A stretch of 64,000 nt of DNA. Source: Arthrobacter terrae. Its GTDB lineage: Bacteria; Actinomycetota; Actinomycetes; Actinomycetales; Micrococcaceae. Below are positions 36,294 through 50,200 of this stretch, in pieces. Positions within the stretch are counted from its first letter, which is position 1. Each line of letters starts with the position of its first letter. The position numbers and the translations under genes are program-made. The DNA is taken from NCBI RefSeq assembly GCF_015708085.1, contig NZ_JADNYM010000009.1, positions 1-64,000 on the forward strand. Reading direction: 5' to 3'. The notes beneath the pieces are model-generated. The model was not told the DNA's origin. It did not search any database and worked only from the letters and a program-made list of their open reading frames with translations.

Positions 36294-38552
36294 ATGATTT
36301 CAGCATCCACGCCGAACTCCGCCACGGATGCTCCGGCTATTCCTGCCCCCGGCGCGACGACTCATCCCAATGGGGCGGTGTGGATGGTGGCCACTGTCCT
36401 CGCGACTGTGACCGGAGCGCTCGTTCCGTTGATCTTCAATCCGCGCTTCTACTTCTATGACGACACAGCTGCAGGCGCCTACGGCATCTGGTATGAAATC
36501 GGCACGAAGCTGCGCGGCGGCCAGTGGCCCCTGTTCAGTGACACCGGATGGGCCGCCGGCAATTACGCTGCCGAGGGCCAGTGGGGTCTCTGGAACCCTG
36601 CGGTGATGTTAGTCGGACTGCTCGCCAGTGTTGCCAGTAACGCCGTGGTGTTCACCACCATCTTCAAGATCGTGCTCTTGGCAATTCTGGCCTCCGGCAC
36701 GTATTTGGTGGCTCGCCGGCTCGGTTCTAACCCGCAGTGGGCCGCAGTCGCCGGGGTGGCGGTTCCACTTGCCGGCTTCACCGTGTATATGGACGCTGCA
36801 TCCTGGGTCACAGGACTTATGGTCTTCAGCCTGTTGCCGTGGGCATGGTGGGGCCTTCATCGCAGCGTATTCTCGCGTCGAAATCCGGCACCTGCTTTGA
36901 TAGCCAGCTATCTGCTAATCACTATTGGGTATGTTCACGGTACCCTGATGCTCGCATTATTAATTGTGTCCGTGCTGATCCAGTGCACAGTGGCCAGGCA
37001 GTGGAAATTGCTGCTCCGCACATTTGCCTTTGGCGTCATAGCCGCCATGATCGCCCTGACCGTCTACCTTCCCGGTGTGCTGACCGCCTCCGTTACCGTA
37101 CGCTCCAGTGGGGTCCAAAACACGGGCTTCCTTGGCATCGACCTGACCGGGCTGGCGAGTTCTGCCATCGGAAGTTCCCTCCCCCAAGTCGCTGGTTGGT
37201 GGGGAACCTTCTCGCCGGTTCCGCTACTCTATATCGCGTGGTTTTTACCGCTGTTGGCCTTGGTCTCCTTGGTCGCTTTGAAGCGCATCATGCCGCAGCT
37301 GGTTAGTCTGATCACTTTTGGCGTCGTCTCCTTGGCCCTGACGCTCGCACCGAGTGATCTGGGACCGTTGCGTTTCCCGGTTCGCCTCGTCCCCTACGTG
37401 GCGCTGGTCGTGGTGCTCTTCGTTGCAGTGGTTCTGTCCCGTGCGTCGGTGAAGACCATTGGGCCCAAGCGCATAGCAGGCGTCTTTACCCTTTGGCTGA
37501 TCGGTCTTTATTTGGCCGTCGCCCAGAATCCAACAATCTCCAAAGCCCACCTTCTTTTCGCGGTCCTATCGGCGGCCGGTCTGGGTCTGGTCCTGCTGGT
37601 CCTGAAGAGACCATCGTGGCCGGTCATCCGGCGAGCGGGCCTGACTGGCGCGGCGGTCTGCGTCATCGGTGTCAGCCTGGCTACGTCAGTACTGCAGCAC
37701 CACTACTTCACCGGCGCCCCGTTGCCGGACTTCCACATGGCGGACACCGTGGATCAGTACAAGAAACCGCTCGAAGGAACTCAGGGCATCGCATTCGTAT
37801 CGGGCAATCCGATTCCGTTGAGACCAGCGATCTGGGAAGAATCGTTATTGTCCAACCAGTGGTACCTCAGCGATGTCCAGGTTCAGAACTTGTACAGCCC
37901 GATCCTTTTCGCCAAGTACACGTACGATCTTTGCATGGACTCCCACGGGTGGACATGCGACCACGCCGTGGACACGCTATTCACCAAGGACCCAACCACG
38001 GGCAAGCCTTTAGTCGATCTCCTTTCGATAGACACGGTCCAGGTTCTTAAGCCAGCAAAACCCACCCCGGCCACCGAGCTCTCAAATCGCAAAGTGCCCG
38101 ACGGCTGGACTGAGATCCATCGCAGCGATCTCTCGCTCGTGTGGGTACGGGACAAGCCGCTGATGAATACCGGAGGACCCGTTTGGACATCCTCAGCGCT
38201 GGATGTGAGCACGGTTAGCAACTCCAGTCAACATCTAGTGCTCCATGTGTCCTCCAACAGCGGCGGTACCGTAGTACTCAGCCGGTTAGCATGGCCAGGT
38301 TACGATGTCTCGGGTGCCTCGATGGCGGAGCCTACCCGCGGCTATTTGGTCACGCTCGCCATTCCCGCCGGCGCGGAAGGTACAGACGTATCCCTAACGT
38401 TCGAGCCTCCGGCGTGGAGGTTCTTGGTGGTCACAATTTATCTGGCCATGGCGGGGGGGCTTGCTTGGTGCATTGCAGAGTCCGTTATCACACGTCGCAG
38501 AAGCCGAAGCGAGATCCGGTCGAGCGCCAATAGGACCTTGGTGAAACAATAA
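36294..38552 (+). CDS. Large polytopic membrane protein, possibly GT-C/YfhO-like
   Basis: The 752-aa protein has about 12 TM helices in the first 470 residues and one at the C-terminus (FLVVTIYLAMAGGLAWCIAESV), with a soluble domain of about 230 residues between. The first periplasmic loop contains YFYDDTAAGAYGIWYEIG, with an acidic pair in the place where GT-C glycosyltransferases carry their catalytic Asp. A sugar-transfer role outside the membrane is inferred from this and the neighbours. The start is uncertain: a GTG at 36243 is in frame, and neither has a good ribosome-binding site. Confidence 0.72.
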   Translation: MISASTPNSATDAPAIPAPGATTHPNGAVWMVATVLATVTGALVPLIFNPRFYFYDDTAAGAYGIWYEIGTKLRGGQWPLFSDTGWAAGNYAAEGQWGLWNPAVMLVGLLASVASNAVVFTTIFKIVLLAILASGTYLVARRLGSNPQWAAVAGVAVPLAGFTVYMDAASWVTGLMVFSLLPWAWWGLHRSVFSRRNPAPALIASYLLITIGYVHGTLMLALLIVSVLIQCTVARQWKLLLRTFAFGVIAAMIALTVYLPGVLTASVTVRSSGVQNTGFLGIDLTGLASSAIGSSLPQVAGWWGTFSPVPLLYIAWFLPLLALVSLVALKRIMPQLVSLITFGVVSLALTLAPSDLGPLRFPVRLVPYVALVVVLFVAVVLSRASVKTIGPKRIAGVFTLWLIGLYLAVAQNPTISKAHLLFAVLSAAGLGLVLLVLKRPSWPVIRRAGLTGAAVCVIGVSLATSVLQHHYFTGAPLPDFHMADTVDQYKKPLEGTQGIAFVSGNPIPLRPAIWEESLLSNQWYLSDVQVQNLYSPILFAKYTYDLCMDSHGWTCDHAVDTLFTKDPTTGKPLVDLLSIDTVQVLKPAKPTPATELSNRKVPDGWTEIHRSDLSLVWVRDKPLMNTGGPVWTSSALDVSTVSNSSQHLVLHVSSNSGGTVVLSRLAWPGYDVSGASMAEPTRGYLVTLAIPAGAEGTDVSLTFEPPAWRFLVVTIYLAMAGGLAWCIAESVITRRRSRSEIRSSANRTLVKQ

Positions 38553-38660
38553 CAAGGTTACCTGCCGCATCCACACTGTTACCCAGCCACAGTTTCTGCT
38601 TAAATAGCGACGCCTCGTCAGTTGTTCATGTAGTTTCCGCCGCGATGAACCTCTGATGCC

Positions 38661-40097
38661 CCTAGTAGTACTTGGTTACGTCGGCGTGACGGCTTTTAAT
38701 TTCTGAGTGATCCTGTTAATTTTTGAGGCATGAAACCGGATGAGCTTGCTGAGACTAAAGCGGAACTTGAAGGGTTCGTTCAGGAGGTGTTCGCCTCACT
38801 CCCTCGGGCGGATCAGCGGAACAAGGGGAGCCTGTATCTGCACGGCCTGATGCTGGACGGGCGGCGGAAGTCGATGCAGCCGATGGGTGCCCGGCTCGGG
38901 ATTGATTACCAGCGGCTGCAGCAGTTCGTTTCTGCCTCGCCGTGGAAGGTCGAGCCGGTGCGCCGGTTGCTGGTGCGTAAAGCTGTGGAGGTGATCGGCC
39001 CCGATGCGTGGGTGGTTGACGATACCGGATTCAAGAAGGAAGGGGACTCCTCTCCCGGTGTCGCGCGGCAGTATTCGGGCACGTTGGGCAAGATCGGCAA
39101 CTGCCAGATCGCCGTGAGTATCCACGCCGCGACGGATAAGGCCTCCTGCCCGCTGGACTGGCGGCTCTATGTGCCCGAGGCATGGGATGACACGTCCGCG
39201 GACACGAATGCCCAAGCGGAAATGATTGCCGCCCGTCGGGCCAAGGCGCAGATCCCCCAGCTCCAGCGCCACCGGACGAAGTGGGCGATGGCGCTGGAGA
39301 TGATCGATGAACTCGAGGTTTGGGGCTACCGGCCTCCCATCATGGTCGGGGACCCCGGCTACGGGGAGATCACCGCGTTCCGGTCCGGGCTGACCGAGCG
39401 GGCGATCCCCTACATGGTCGCCGTCAAGCACTCGCCCCACAGCACATCTGCAGGACGCAGCGATCGGCGTGGCCCAGTACGCGGGCAAAGGACCCCACTC
39501 AAGCCAGCGCCGCTACCTCGACGCCCCCACATCCCTGAAGGACCCCGTCATGGCAGCCGGCCGTAAGGGATCGCATCAGGTCACCTGGCCCCACGGCACC
39601 AAGTCCACCACGAGCAACAAAACCGCTTCGATGAGGTCGGCGTTTCATCGCACTGCGGTCCGGGCCGCAAACCGTGAAATTCCCCGCGCCCAGGACGGCT
39701 CCCTGCCCGCCGAATGGCTGCTCGCCGAATGGCCCAAAGGCGCCCCTGCACCCACCGATTACTGGCTCTCCACCCTCCCGGAAACAACACCACTGAAAGA
39801 ACTCGTCCGGATCGCGAAAATCCGGTGGCGCATCGAGCACGACTACCGCGAACTGAAAACCGGACTCGGACTGGACCACTTCGAAGGCCGCACCTGGCTC
39901 GGCTGGCACCACCACGCCACCCTCGTCACCGCCGCCCACCTGTTCATCACCACACTGCGCCTGACACGCCCAAAAGCGCCTGGGGCAGCCTGAGCCTCTC
40001 CGGCATCCTCCGCGAGCTCCAACACCTCGTCGCCGCACGAACCCGATACTGCCCCCACTGCCACCCACAAGCACCAACATAGCCGATTACTACCAGG
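38661..40097 (+). mobile_element. IS701-type insertion element
   Basis: Imperfect terminal inverted repeats are visible: CCTAGTAGTACTTGGTTACG at the left (38661-38683) and its counterpart at the right (40075-40097), matching at about 17 of 23 positions when the right end is reversed. They enclose a single transposase gene of IS701/DDE type. No target duplication is clear. The element separates the glycosyltransferase genes on the plus strand from the acyltransferase-exporter genes on the minus strand. Confidence 0.7.
38730..40082 (+). pseudogene. IS701-family transposase, two frameshifts
   Basis: The first frame encodes WVVDDTGFKKEGDSSPGVARQYSGTLGKIGNCQ with the first catalytic Asp, and VGDPGYGE with the second. 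The match stops at MVAVKHSP at a C4 run (39435-39438); one extra base explains the shift to TAHLQDAAIGVAQYAGKG and the long second frame with RWRIEHDYRELKTGLGLDHFEGRTWLGWHHH, holding the catalytic Glu. A second shift at the A4 run 39972-39975 is needed to reach the usual C-terminus SLSGILRELQHLVAARTRYCPHCH. Repaired, the protein is full length (about 450 aa), so this is recent damage or sequence error. Confidence 0.8.
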
Positions 40098-40138
40098 ATG
40101 CGTGGAGAGTGCTGACAGAAACCAGTTGGACGAGACTG

Positions 40139-42220
40139 TTACAGACCTAGGGCGGCCCCAAGCGGGCCAGCCAAGGACTTGGCGAAGGTGTTAGTCATGT
40201 GATTATCACGGTAGACCATGACATTGCCAATCACAGCTGGACAGATGTTTTGTTGGCACAAGTAGTGCCTCATATTCACCACGCGAACTCCTGGGATGTC
40301 CGCACCTACTTGTCGCAGCGGATCAACTGGATCATTGGTCGTCGAGGCGGGCGTTTGGCATTTTGCCGATACTGGGCCGTTAAGCGCCACGCAGTCCGGT
40401 ACCGATACGACGGGATAAGGGTTATCCAATATCACGCTGACTTCAATGTGGGCAGCGATCAGAGGTTTGACGAGGGCCTCGTAACCGCTAACGAGTTCTC
40501 TTGGGTCTTGCCAATGCCAGTGCAGTGCAGCTTCGTAGGCTTGAGGAGTCATTCCGGAGATAACCACCATATCCGGATGGAGCGCGAGGATCTTCTCCAG
40601 CGAAGCCTTGTTTTGCTCCGAGCAGTTTGTCAACGCCACACCGCCTGAGGATGCCGGAGCTGTAGAGAACGGACAGCCATTACGGACCATGGCTCGAACC
40701 TTCCAGCCGAGCGGTTCCACCAGGTCAACCAACGGATCGACGTACTGGGCTGCGTGCGAGTCGCCAATGACCACCATCGATGAGTGACCGGATAGGTCGC
40801 CGAACCAGCAGGAAGTATCGGGCACCGTGGCAGGATCATACTGATTGCAGCCCGCCTTGTCGGTCATAGGACCGTCCTGAGTTGCTACCGCCGGATCAGG
40901 GCGAACGGGTAAGCCTGGCTTCACTTGGTGTGGACTAGCTGCGTCGAAGGCCAGAGCACCGGGATAATCGACAGCATTTATGACCCTATTATTCTGCTCG
41001 ATCTTGTCTTGGACGATCAGCCAAGGCCCCAAAGCCGCCGTGCAGGATAGCGCCAACAGCGCAGCGCCCAACACGTAAGCCGTCCTGTGCGGAACCAGCG
41101 CCCGATTAAAACGGCGGCCGGCGGGCGTTCTGATTGGCTGCCCGTGGCGCAGTGGCTGTTCAATGTACTTGTATGACAAGACTGCCAAGACAATACTCAG
41201 GGCTAGGATCACGATTACATCATGCATTCGCAGCGGATGGCCCAGCCGGAAGACGTAGAACACGATTATCGGCCAGTGCCACAAATACAGTGAATAAGAG
41301 ATGTCACCGATGTATGTAATGGGGGAAAGGCCCAGTAATGAGGTTAGAGAATATCGTGCGGGCACCCATAACGAATTAGACCCGGCCGCGATGATAAGCA
41401 TAGTTCCAGCAACGGGCACCAGCGCGATCGAACCAGGGAATTGCATCGTGGTCGTGTAGACCACCGCGGAAATTCCCACCAGCGCGAACCCTGTCCAACC
41501 GGCGACAACACCTGAGGTACGGCGTAGGGAGAACTTAGGCATAAGGATGGCCAGAACACCACCCAATCCCAGTTCCCACATACGCGTCGTACTGGCAAAG
41601 TACGCTATGTCATGATTGGAGGCTGAAAAAACCACCGAATGAATAAATGATGCGACGGTGATGACCGCAAGTACGCCCAGACACGTCATTTCCTTTCCCC
41701 GTTTGAACAGATGCGCGAAGACAGCAGCGGCCATCAACAGCAGCGGGATCACAATGTAAAACTGTTCCTCCACAGCCAGAGACCAGTAATGCTGCACGGG
41801 GGAAACTATGGCGGTGGCGTTCGCGTAGCTCGTCGATCCTAAAGCCAAGTTCCAGTTCTGCACCTGCAGCGCAGACAGCATGACATCTTTGGCCACGCTG
41901 GGCCATCGACCCTGCGGCAGCAGGACCACCGTGGCCGCCATAGTGGTCAGCAGAACAGCGGTGGCTGCGGGTAATAGTCGTCGAATTCTCCGCGCATAGA
42001 ACGCCAGTAGACGGATCTGCCCGGTCTTCACGGCTTCCCGCACCAAGGAACCGACGATCAGGAAACCAGAAATCACGAAAAAAACGTCAACGCCCACGAA
42101 TCCCCCTGGAAGGAGCACGGGAAACAGGTGGTAGACAATCACCATGCCAACAGCAATGGTCCGAAGACCTTGGATATCTAACCGCTGCTTAGAGGGGCGT
42201 CTGGAAGTTTGGTCAGTCAT
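40139..42220 (-). CDS. OafA-like acyltransferase with SGNH domain
   Basis: The 693-aa protein has an acyltransferase-3 membrane domain (RLDIQGLRTIAVGMVIVYHL with the catalytic His, GGFVGVDVFFVISGFLI, YARRIRRLLPA, YWSLAVEEQFYIVIPLL) of about 10 TM helices, then an exported SGNH-hydrolase-like domain from about residue 450 (VVIGDSHAAQYVDPL). These proteins O-acylate surface polysaccharides or peptidoglycan. The ATG at 42220 overlaps the Wzt-like stop by 4 nt, so the acylation target is probably the exported glycan. Confidence 0.9.
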   Translation of the reverse strand: MTDQTSRRPSKQRLDIQGLRTIAVGMVIVYHLFPVLLPGGFVGVDVFFVISGFLIVGSLVREAVKTGQIRLLAFYARRIRRLLPAATAVLLTTMAATVVLLPQGRWPSVAKDVMLSALQVQNWNLALGSTSYANATAIVSPVQHYWSLAVEEQFYIVIPLLLMAAAVFAHLFKRGKEMTCLGVLAVITVASFIHSVVFSASNHDIAYFASTTRMWELGLGGVLAILMPKFSLRRTSGVVAGWTGFALVGISAVVYTTTMQFPGSIALVPVAGTMLIIAAGSNSLWVPARYSLTSLLGLSPITYIGDISYSLYLWHWPIIVFYVFRLGHPLRMHDVIVILALSIVLAVLSYKYIEQPLRHGQPIRTPAGRRFNRALVPHRTAYVLGAALLALSCTAALGPWLIVQDKIEQNNRVINAVDYPGALAFDAASPHQVKPGLPVRPDPAVATQDGPMTDKAGCNQYDPATVPDTSCWFGDLSGHSSMVVIGDSHAAQYVDPLVDLVEPLGWKVRAMVRNGCPFSTAPASSGGVALTNCSEQNKASLEKILALHPDMVVISGMTPQAYEAALHWHWQDPRELVSGYEALVKPLIAAHIEVSVILDNPYPVVSVPDCVALNGPVSAKCQTPASTTNDPVDPLRQVGADIPGVRVVNMRHYLCQQNICPAVIGNVMVYRDNHMTNTFAKSLAGPLGAALGL

Positions 42221-42966
42221 TTGCCTCGCAGGACACCCACTGCCTCGTGAATGGGTCCGTCAAAGACCACATGACCGTGGTCAAGTAAGATACCGCGCGA
42301 ACAGATTTTGGAAACTACGTCCAGATCGTGACTCACGACCACTAGGGTCTTCCCCGCCTCTGCGAGCTCTTTGATTTTTTTGAGGCACTTCTTCTGGAAC
42401 GGTTCGTCACCGACGGCAAGAATCTCATCGACCAGAAACACTTCGGGATCTGTGTGAACGGCTACAGAGAATGCCAGCCGTAGGTACATCCCGGAGGAGT
42501 AGAACTTGACCTCTGTATCAATGAACTGTCCGATTTCGGAGAACTCGAGGATCGAGTTGAATCGATCGTTGATCTCCTCCTCCGTCATTCCCAGAATCGC
42601 TCCGTTGAGGTAAACGTTGTCGCGGCCAGAGAGGTCCTGATGGAAGCCTGCCCCGACTTCAATCAGACCCGCAACCCGTCCACGCGTATGAACCGATCCT
42701 GAATCCGGCAGCATAACACCGGAAATATGCTTCAGTAGTGTTGATTTACCAGAACCATTGAGACCCAGCAGTGCGACGGTCTCACCCTGCTTGATGTCAA
42801 TGGATACGTTATCGAGCGCGAAAAATTTCTCTACCAAGTCACCCTTGCGGCCCTTGGCAAGCCACACAACTGCTTCCTTAATAGAACGAGTGTGACGCAG
42901 CACAAATTGTTTACTGATGTTCTCGACCGCAATGGCCGTCGTCGTGTTAAAGGTCGTGGTTGCCAT
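42217..42966 (-). CDS. Polysaccharide ABC exporter ATPase (Wzt/TagH-like)
   Basis: The 249-aa ATPase has Walker A LLGLNGSGKST, the polysaccharide-exporter pattern GLIEVGAGFHQDLSGRDNVYLNGAILGM, signature YSSGMYLRLAFSVA and Walker B EVFLVDEILAVGD. It energises export of a lipid-linked glycan with the adjacent permease. There is no C-terminal carbohydrate-binding domain of the kind found in some Wzt proteins. The ATG at 42966 lies one base after the permease stop. Confidence 0.92.
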   Translation of the reverse strand: MATTTFNTTTAIAVENISKQFVLRHTRSIKEAVVWLAKGRKGDLVEKFFALDNVSIDIKQGETVALLGLNGSGKSTLLKHISGVMLPDSGSVHTRGRVAGLIEVGAGFHQDLSGRDNVYLNGAILGMTEEEINDRFNSILEFSEIGQFIDTEVKFYSSGMYLRLAFSVAVHTDPEVFLVDEILAVGDEPFQKKCLKKIKELAEAGKTLVVVSHDLDVVSKICSRGILLDHGHVVFDGPIHEAVGVLRGK

Positions 42967-42967
42967 A

Positions 42968-43842
42968 TCAGAGCTCCTGGGCAAAGCGGCCCTCAAGGCG
43001 GCGAAAAGTCAGCTGCCCGAGAAGTAGGACTGCTATGGAAACAACTATGCCCAGTGGTATCCAAAATGAGAGAAGATGTGGCGGGATGCCCGCGCTGCCG
43101 TCCGTCGTCGGAAGCCAGAAAGTATAGTGGAACGCCTCGACTGCAATTGTGATGGGATTCGTCTGGTAGACGTTATACCACCCTTCACCAAGTTTACTTT
43201 GGACCATGGTCGATGCATACATCACCGGTGATGCCCAAGTCGCAATCATCAGGAGCATATCCACGAAGTTTTCTGAGTCCCTGAAGTAGACGTTGATTGC
43301 TCCAAATAGCAAGCCCAGCCCAGTGGCAAGCAATGCCACGATTATGAAGCCGCAAACTGCCGCTCCCAGCTGGATCACGTTGGGATGCCATCCCGCCACA
43401 AAACAGGCTGCGACCAAGACCACCAATTGGGGAAAGAAGTGCACTGCCGAAACCCATACGGACGCGACGGGAAAAAGCTCTCGGGGGAGATAAATCTTTT
43501 TGATTAGGCCACCGTTACCGACAATGGAACGCGCGGCATTACCCAGTGCCTCGGTGAAGAAGTTAATCAACACGATACCCGAGAATAAATAGACGGCGTA
43601 ATTTGGTAGGCCACCCGGATTCCTCGGGCTTTTCTCCAAACCAAGAAAAACACCAAGTGCTATGTAGAAAACTATGAACTGAACTCCGGGCTTAACATAG
43701 GACCACAACAGACCCAGAACCGATCCGCGGTATCTGACTTTTAGTTCCTTACGAACCAGAAGCTTGAGGAGAAATCGTGACCGAAATACGTCCCCAAGAC
43801 CACCGCCCAATCCGGGCTTGACCAGCGAATCAACGTTGGAAC

Positions 43843-43846
<4 letters not shown>
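42968..43846 (-). CDS. Polysaccharide ABC exporter permease (Wzm/TagG-like)
   Basis: The 292-aa ABC-2 type permease has a cytoplasmic N-terminus with LLVRKELKVRYRGSVLGLLWSYVKPG, six TM helices and the LPRELFPVASVWVS motif typical of Wzm/RfbA permeases. It pairs with the ATPase downstream. Its start overlaps the galactofuranosyltransferase stop by 4 nt. The arrangement resembles the Rv3781/Rv3783 exporter thought to move galactan intermediates in mycobacteria. Confidence 0.92.
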
Positions 43847-47090
<3,244 letters not shown>

Positions 47091-47296
47091 TTACCCGATT
47101 CGCGGGTTCCCCACCCATTGCCCGGTTATGTTCCCCGTCGTTCCGGGTGCAGTCCGGGTTCGGATTGCTGCCAGTCCTCCACACCCATCCGACGCCGCAG
47201 CGATTGCCACAATTACAACTGTGACCCCCCTGACGCGCCCGGCTCCTTCTACCGTTAAGGACGGCCACAGGGCCAACCAGGAGGTATGAACCGGCC

Positions 47297-50200
47297 ATGA
47301 GACTCGAGCTGAGCGTGGTGGCAGCACCCGGTTGTAACATCGCGGAACCCGTCGAACTTTCCGTTGACGTCCCACGGGGAAGCAGCGGCACCGTCATCGA
47401 CGATGACTTCACCCGCCGCTGGTCGGAGACTACATTCTCACTGAACGGCCGGCCGCTGGCGGACCTGACCGTTGGTACTCCCCCGCTGATCAGCGGGGGA
47501 GTTATCGTTGCCGGTTCCATCGGGACGACCGTCGAACGCAAGTACCCGTCACTGGTGCTCGAGGTGTTGGCCGGACCGGATTCTGGTGCCGTCTTTGCCC
47601 TCAGCCGCGGCCGGTACAGGATCGGCCGCGGACGTGTGGAAATCAGCATCCGGGATCCTGCACTATCCAGGATTCAAGCCGTACTGGAGGTGGGCGAGCA
47701 CGTGATTTCGCTGCGCTGTCCGGCTGGCTATAATGAGTTTCGAGTGGCTGGAAGGCGGCTGCGCAGCGGGGTGATCACCGTCGGCAAAACCATCGATTTC
47801 GGTTCCACCAGGATGCGGCTGGCTTTCGTTCCGGATCCAGAAGAGCTTCCGTATCCCGGTGGTGAGTGCCAGGTTCCCCTGCCCGTCCGGCGGACACAGC
47901 AGCGGGCAGGCCGTACCTGGTCGCTGGCGGTCACGGGCGGAATGCCGCTTTTGTTGGGGATCGGCTTGGCCCTGTGGACGGGTCAGTGGATGTTTATGGC
48001 CTTTGCCTTGATGTCGGCCATCAGCGTCTGGCTTCCCCTTTTAGGGGGCCGCCGCCGCAAGGCCTTCCGCTCCGAGTTGGCCTCTGCGGTTAAGGCAGAC
48101 TGCCGACGCCGGCTTGCGGACTACCCGTCGGCTGCGGACCTGGTACTTCGGCTGGGACTCCTTCCGGTAGGCCAGGACGACGACGACGGCGCTTGGAGAC
48201 GCGCTGGGGCAAGCGTAAGCACGGGTTCTCTTGTGTACCTCCGGGTGGGAACGGCAAAACTGCCGGCGAACCTTGTCGCGGTGCCGGCGGATGAGAACTT
48301 TCTTCCGCCGCTGGTGTCCGGTTTGCCGGTGCTCGTGTGCTGGGAAAAATCCGTCCCAGCAGCGGCTTCGAAGCGAGGGCTGGTAATTTCGGGTCCGCGT
48401 GAATGCGTGAACGGGCTGCTCAGATACCTGCTCATGCAGCTCGACTCAGCCGGTGTACGGACCGTGGTGTTTGGTCCCGTCGACACGCTGCCGTGGGCGG
48501 CCCGTTTTTTGCCCAATGTTGTGCTGACCACCAACCCCGCGACAGTGTCTGTACAGCTGTGTCTTCCCGGGCCGGCCGCTGTGGTGCGGACCGCAGTCCC
48601 GGTGGCCGCCGCAGCCGGGGGAACGGAAAACGGTGTACCGCCGGCTGCTTGCGACGTCCACCGGTATGCGGCCGTGGAGCTGATTCTGGGAAACGCCGCA
48701 GGGCCGCCTGTTTCCACCGGGTCGGAATCGGCAGGAGAACAACGAACAACGGGCAGCCGGATCCGCCTCACGGCGTCCGCTGACGGCGTGCAGGGGCTGC
48801 TGGATGGCTCACGGTTTGTCCCGGATCTGGTCAGCGCAGTGACTTTCGAACGGTTCGCCCGTCGACGAGGAGCTGCATGCTCTTCACACGAAGCAGTTCC
48901 GGAAGATGGCATCCACGGCATTCCTGACGCTTTCGCGTTGCCGGGGCTCACAACGCCGGAAGGAGTCCTGGACATTTGGCGGCAAAGCAGTGCTGCCGCC
49001 TTGGCTCCCATTGTGATCGGCGCTGCAGACCGTGGTCCTTTGCTGCTTGACCTGGAGCGTGATGGGCCGCATTTACTGGTCGCGGGCACTACCGGATCGG
49101 GGAAATCCGAGCTGCTGCGTACGCTGGTGGCCAGTCTGGCCGCGATCCACCCGCCGTCGGCACTGCAGCTGCTTTTCCTCGATTTCAAGGGCGGATCGGG
49201 CCTGGGTCCACTCGCTGAGTTGCCGCATTGCGCCGGACTCGTTACGGATATCTCCGGCCACGGCCTACACCGGGTGTTGGCGTCGATGCGGGCCGAGTCC
49301 CGCAGGCGAGAGGACCTGTTCAGCCAGACCGGAGCGCAGGATATCCGCAGCTACACGGCCGCAGCCCCGGCGGCTGTAACGTCCCTGCCATGCCGACCGG
49401 TTCCGCAGTTGGTGATCGTTGTTGACGAGTTCAGGATGCTGGTGGAACAGGCCCCGGATGCTTTGTCCGAACTGATGCGGATTGCCGCGACCGGCCGTTC
49501 GCTGGGAATTCATTTGGTGCTGGCCACGCAGCGGCCGCAGGGTGCCATCTCGGCCGACATCCGCGCAAATGTCACCACCAGCATCTGCCTGCGGGTGCAA
49601 TCAGGATACGAATCCCTGGATGTTATCGGAACCCCCGTGGCCGCCGGTATCCTTATCTCGTCGCCGGGACGGGCATTTATAAGCCGCGGAGGAGAGCTCC
49701 CTGTTGAATTTCAGGCGGCAGTGTTGGGGACAGCTCAGAGCCGCGACGCGGATCCGGTTATTCGAACGAGCCGGGTGGCAGCGCAGGAGGCCCCATTGGC
49801 TAGACCAGAGACCGATTCCGCAGATGCTGCCCGCGAATGGAGCCGCCTCCTTGGCGCTGCCCATATCCTGTCCGGGGACAAACTGCCTCCCCCAGCACTG
49901 GCACCGGAATTACCTCAGGCGCTGACAGCCAAAGAACTGGCAGGAGCGGCCCCCGGAGAGCTCTCCCTAGGACTCTTGGACGTGCCGGAACGGCAATGCG
50001 TGCTGCCGCTGACGTGGGTTCCACGGAGGCAATCCCATCTTGCTCTGATTGGTCCTGCCTCTGGCGCCCGGGCTGACCTTTGCCGGCTCCTGGCAGAGCA
50101 ACTGCCGCAGCACCATAGTTTGCCTGCCTGGTTGTACTGCCTCGATGGAGATGGCTCGCTTGCCTCCTTGGCCGATCATTCTGGCGTCGGTGCTTATCTG

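Noticed and set aside
38730-39993. Programmed frameshifting as explanation of the transposase
   Set aside because: IS701-type transposases are normally made from one frame, no slippery heptamer is seen, and two separate shifts in opposite directions would be needed.
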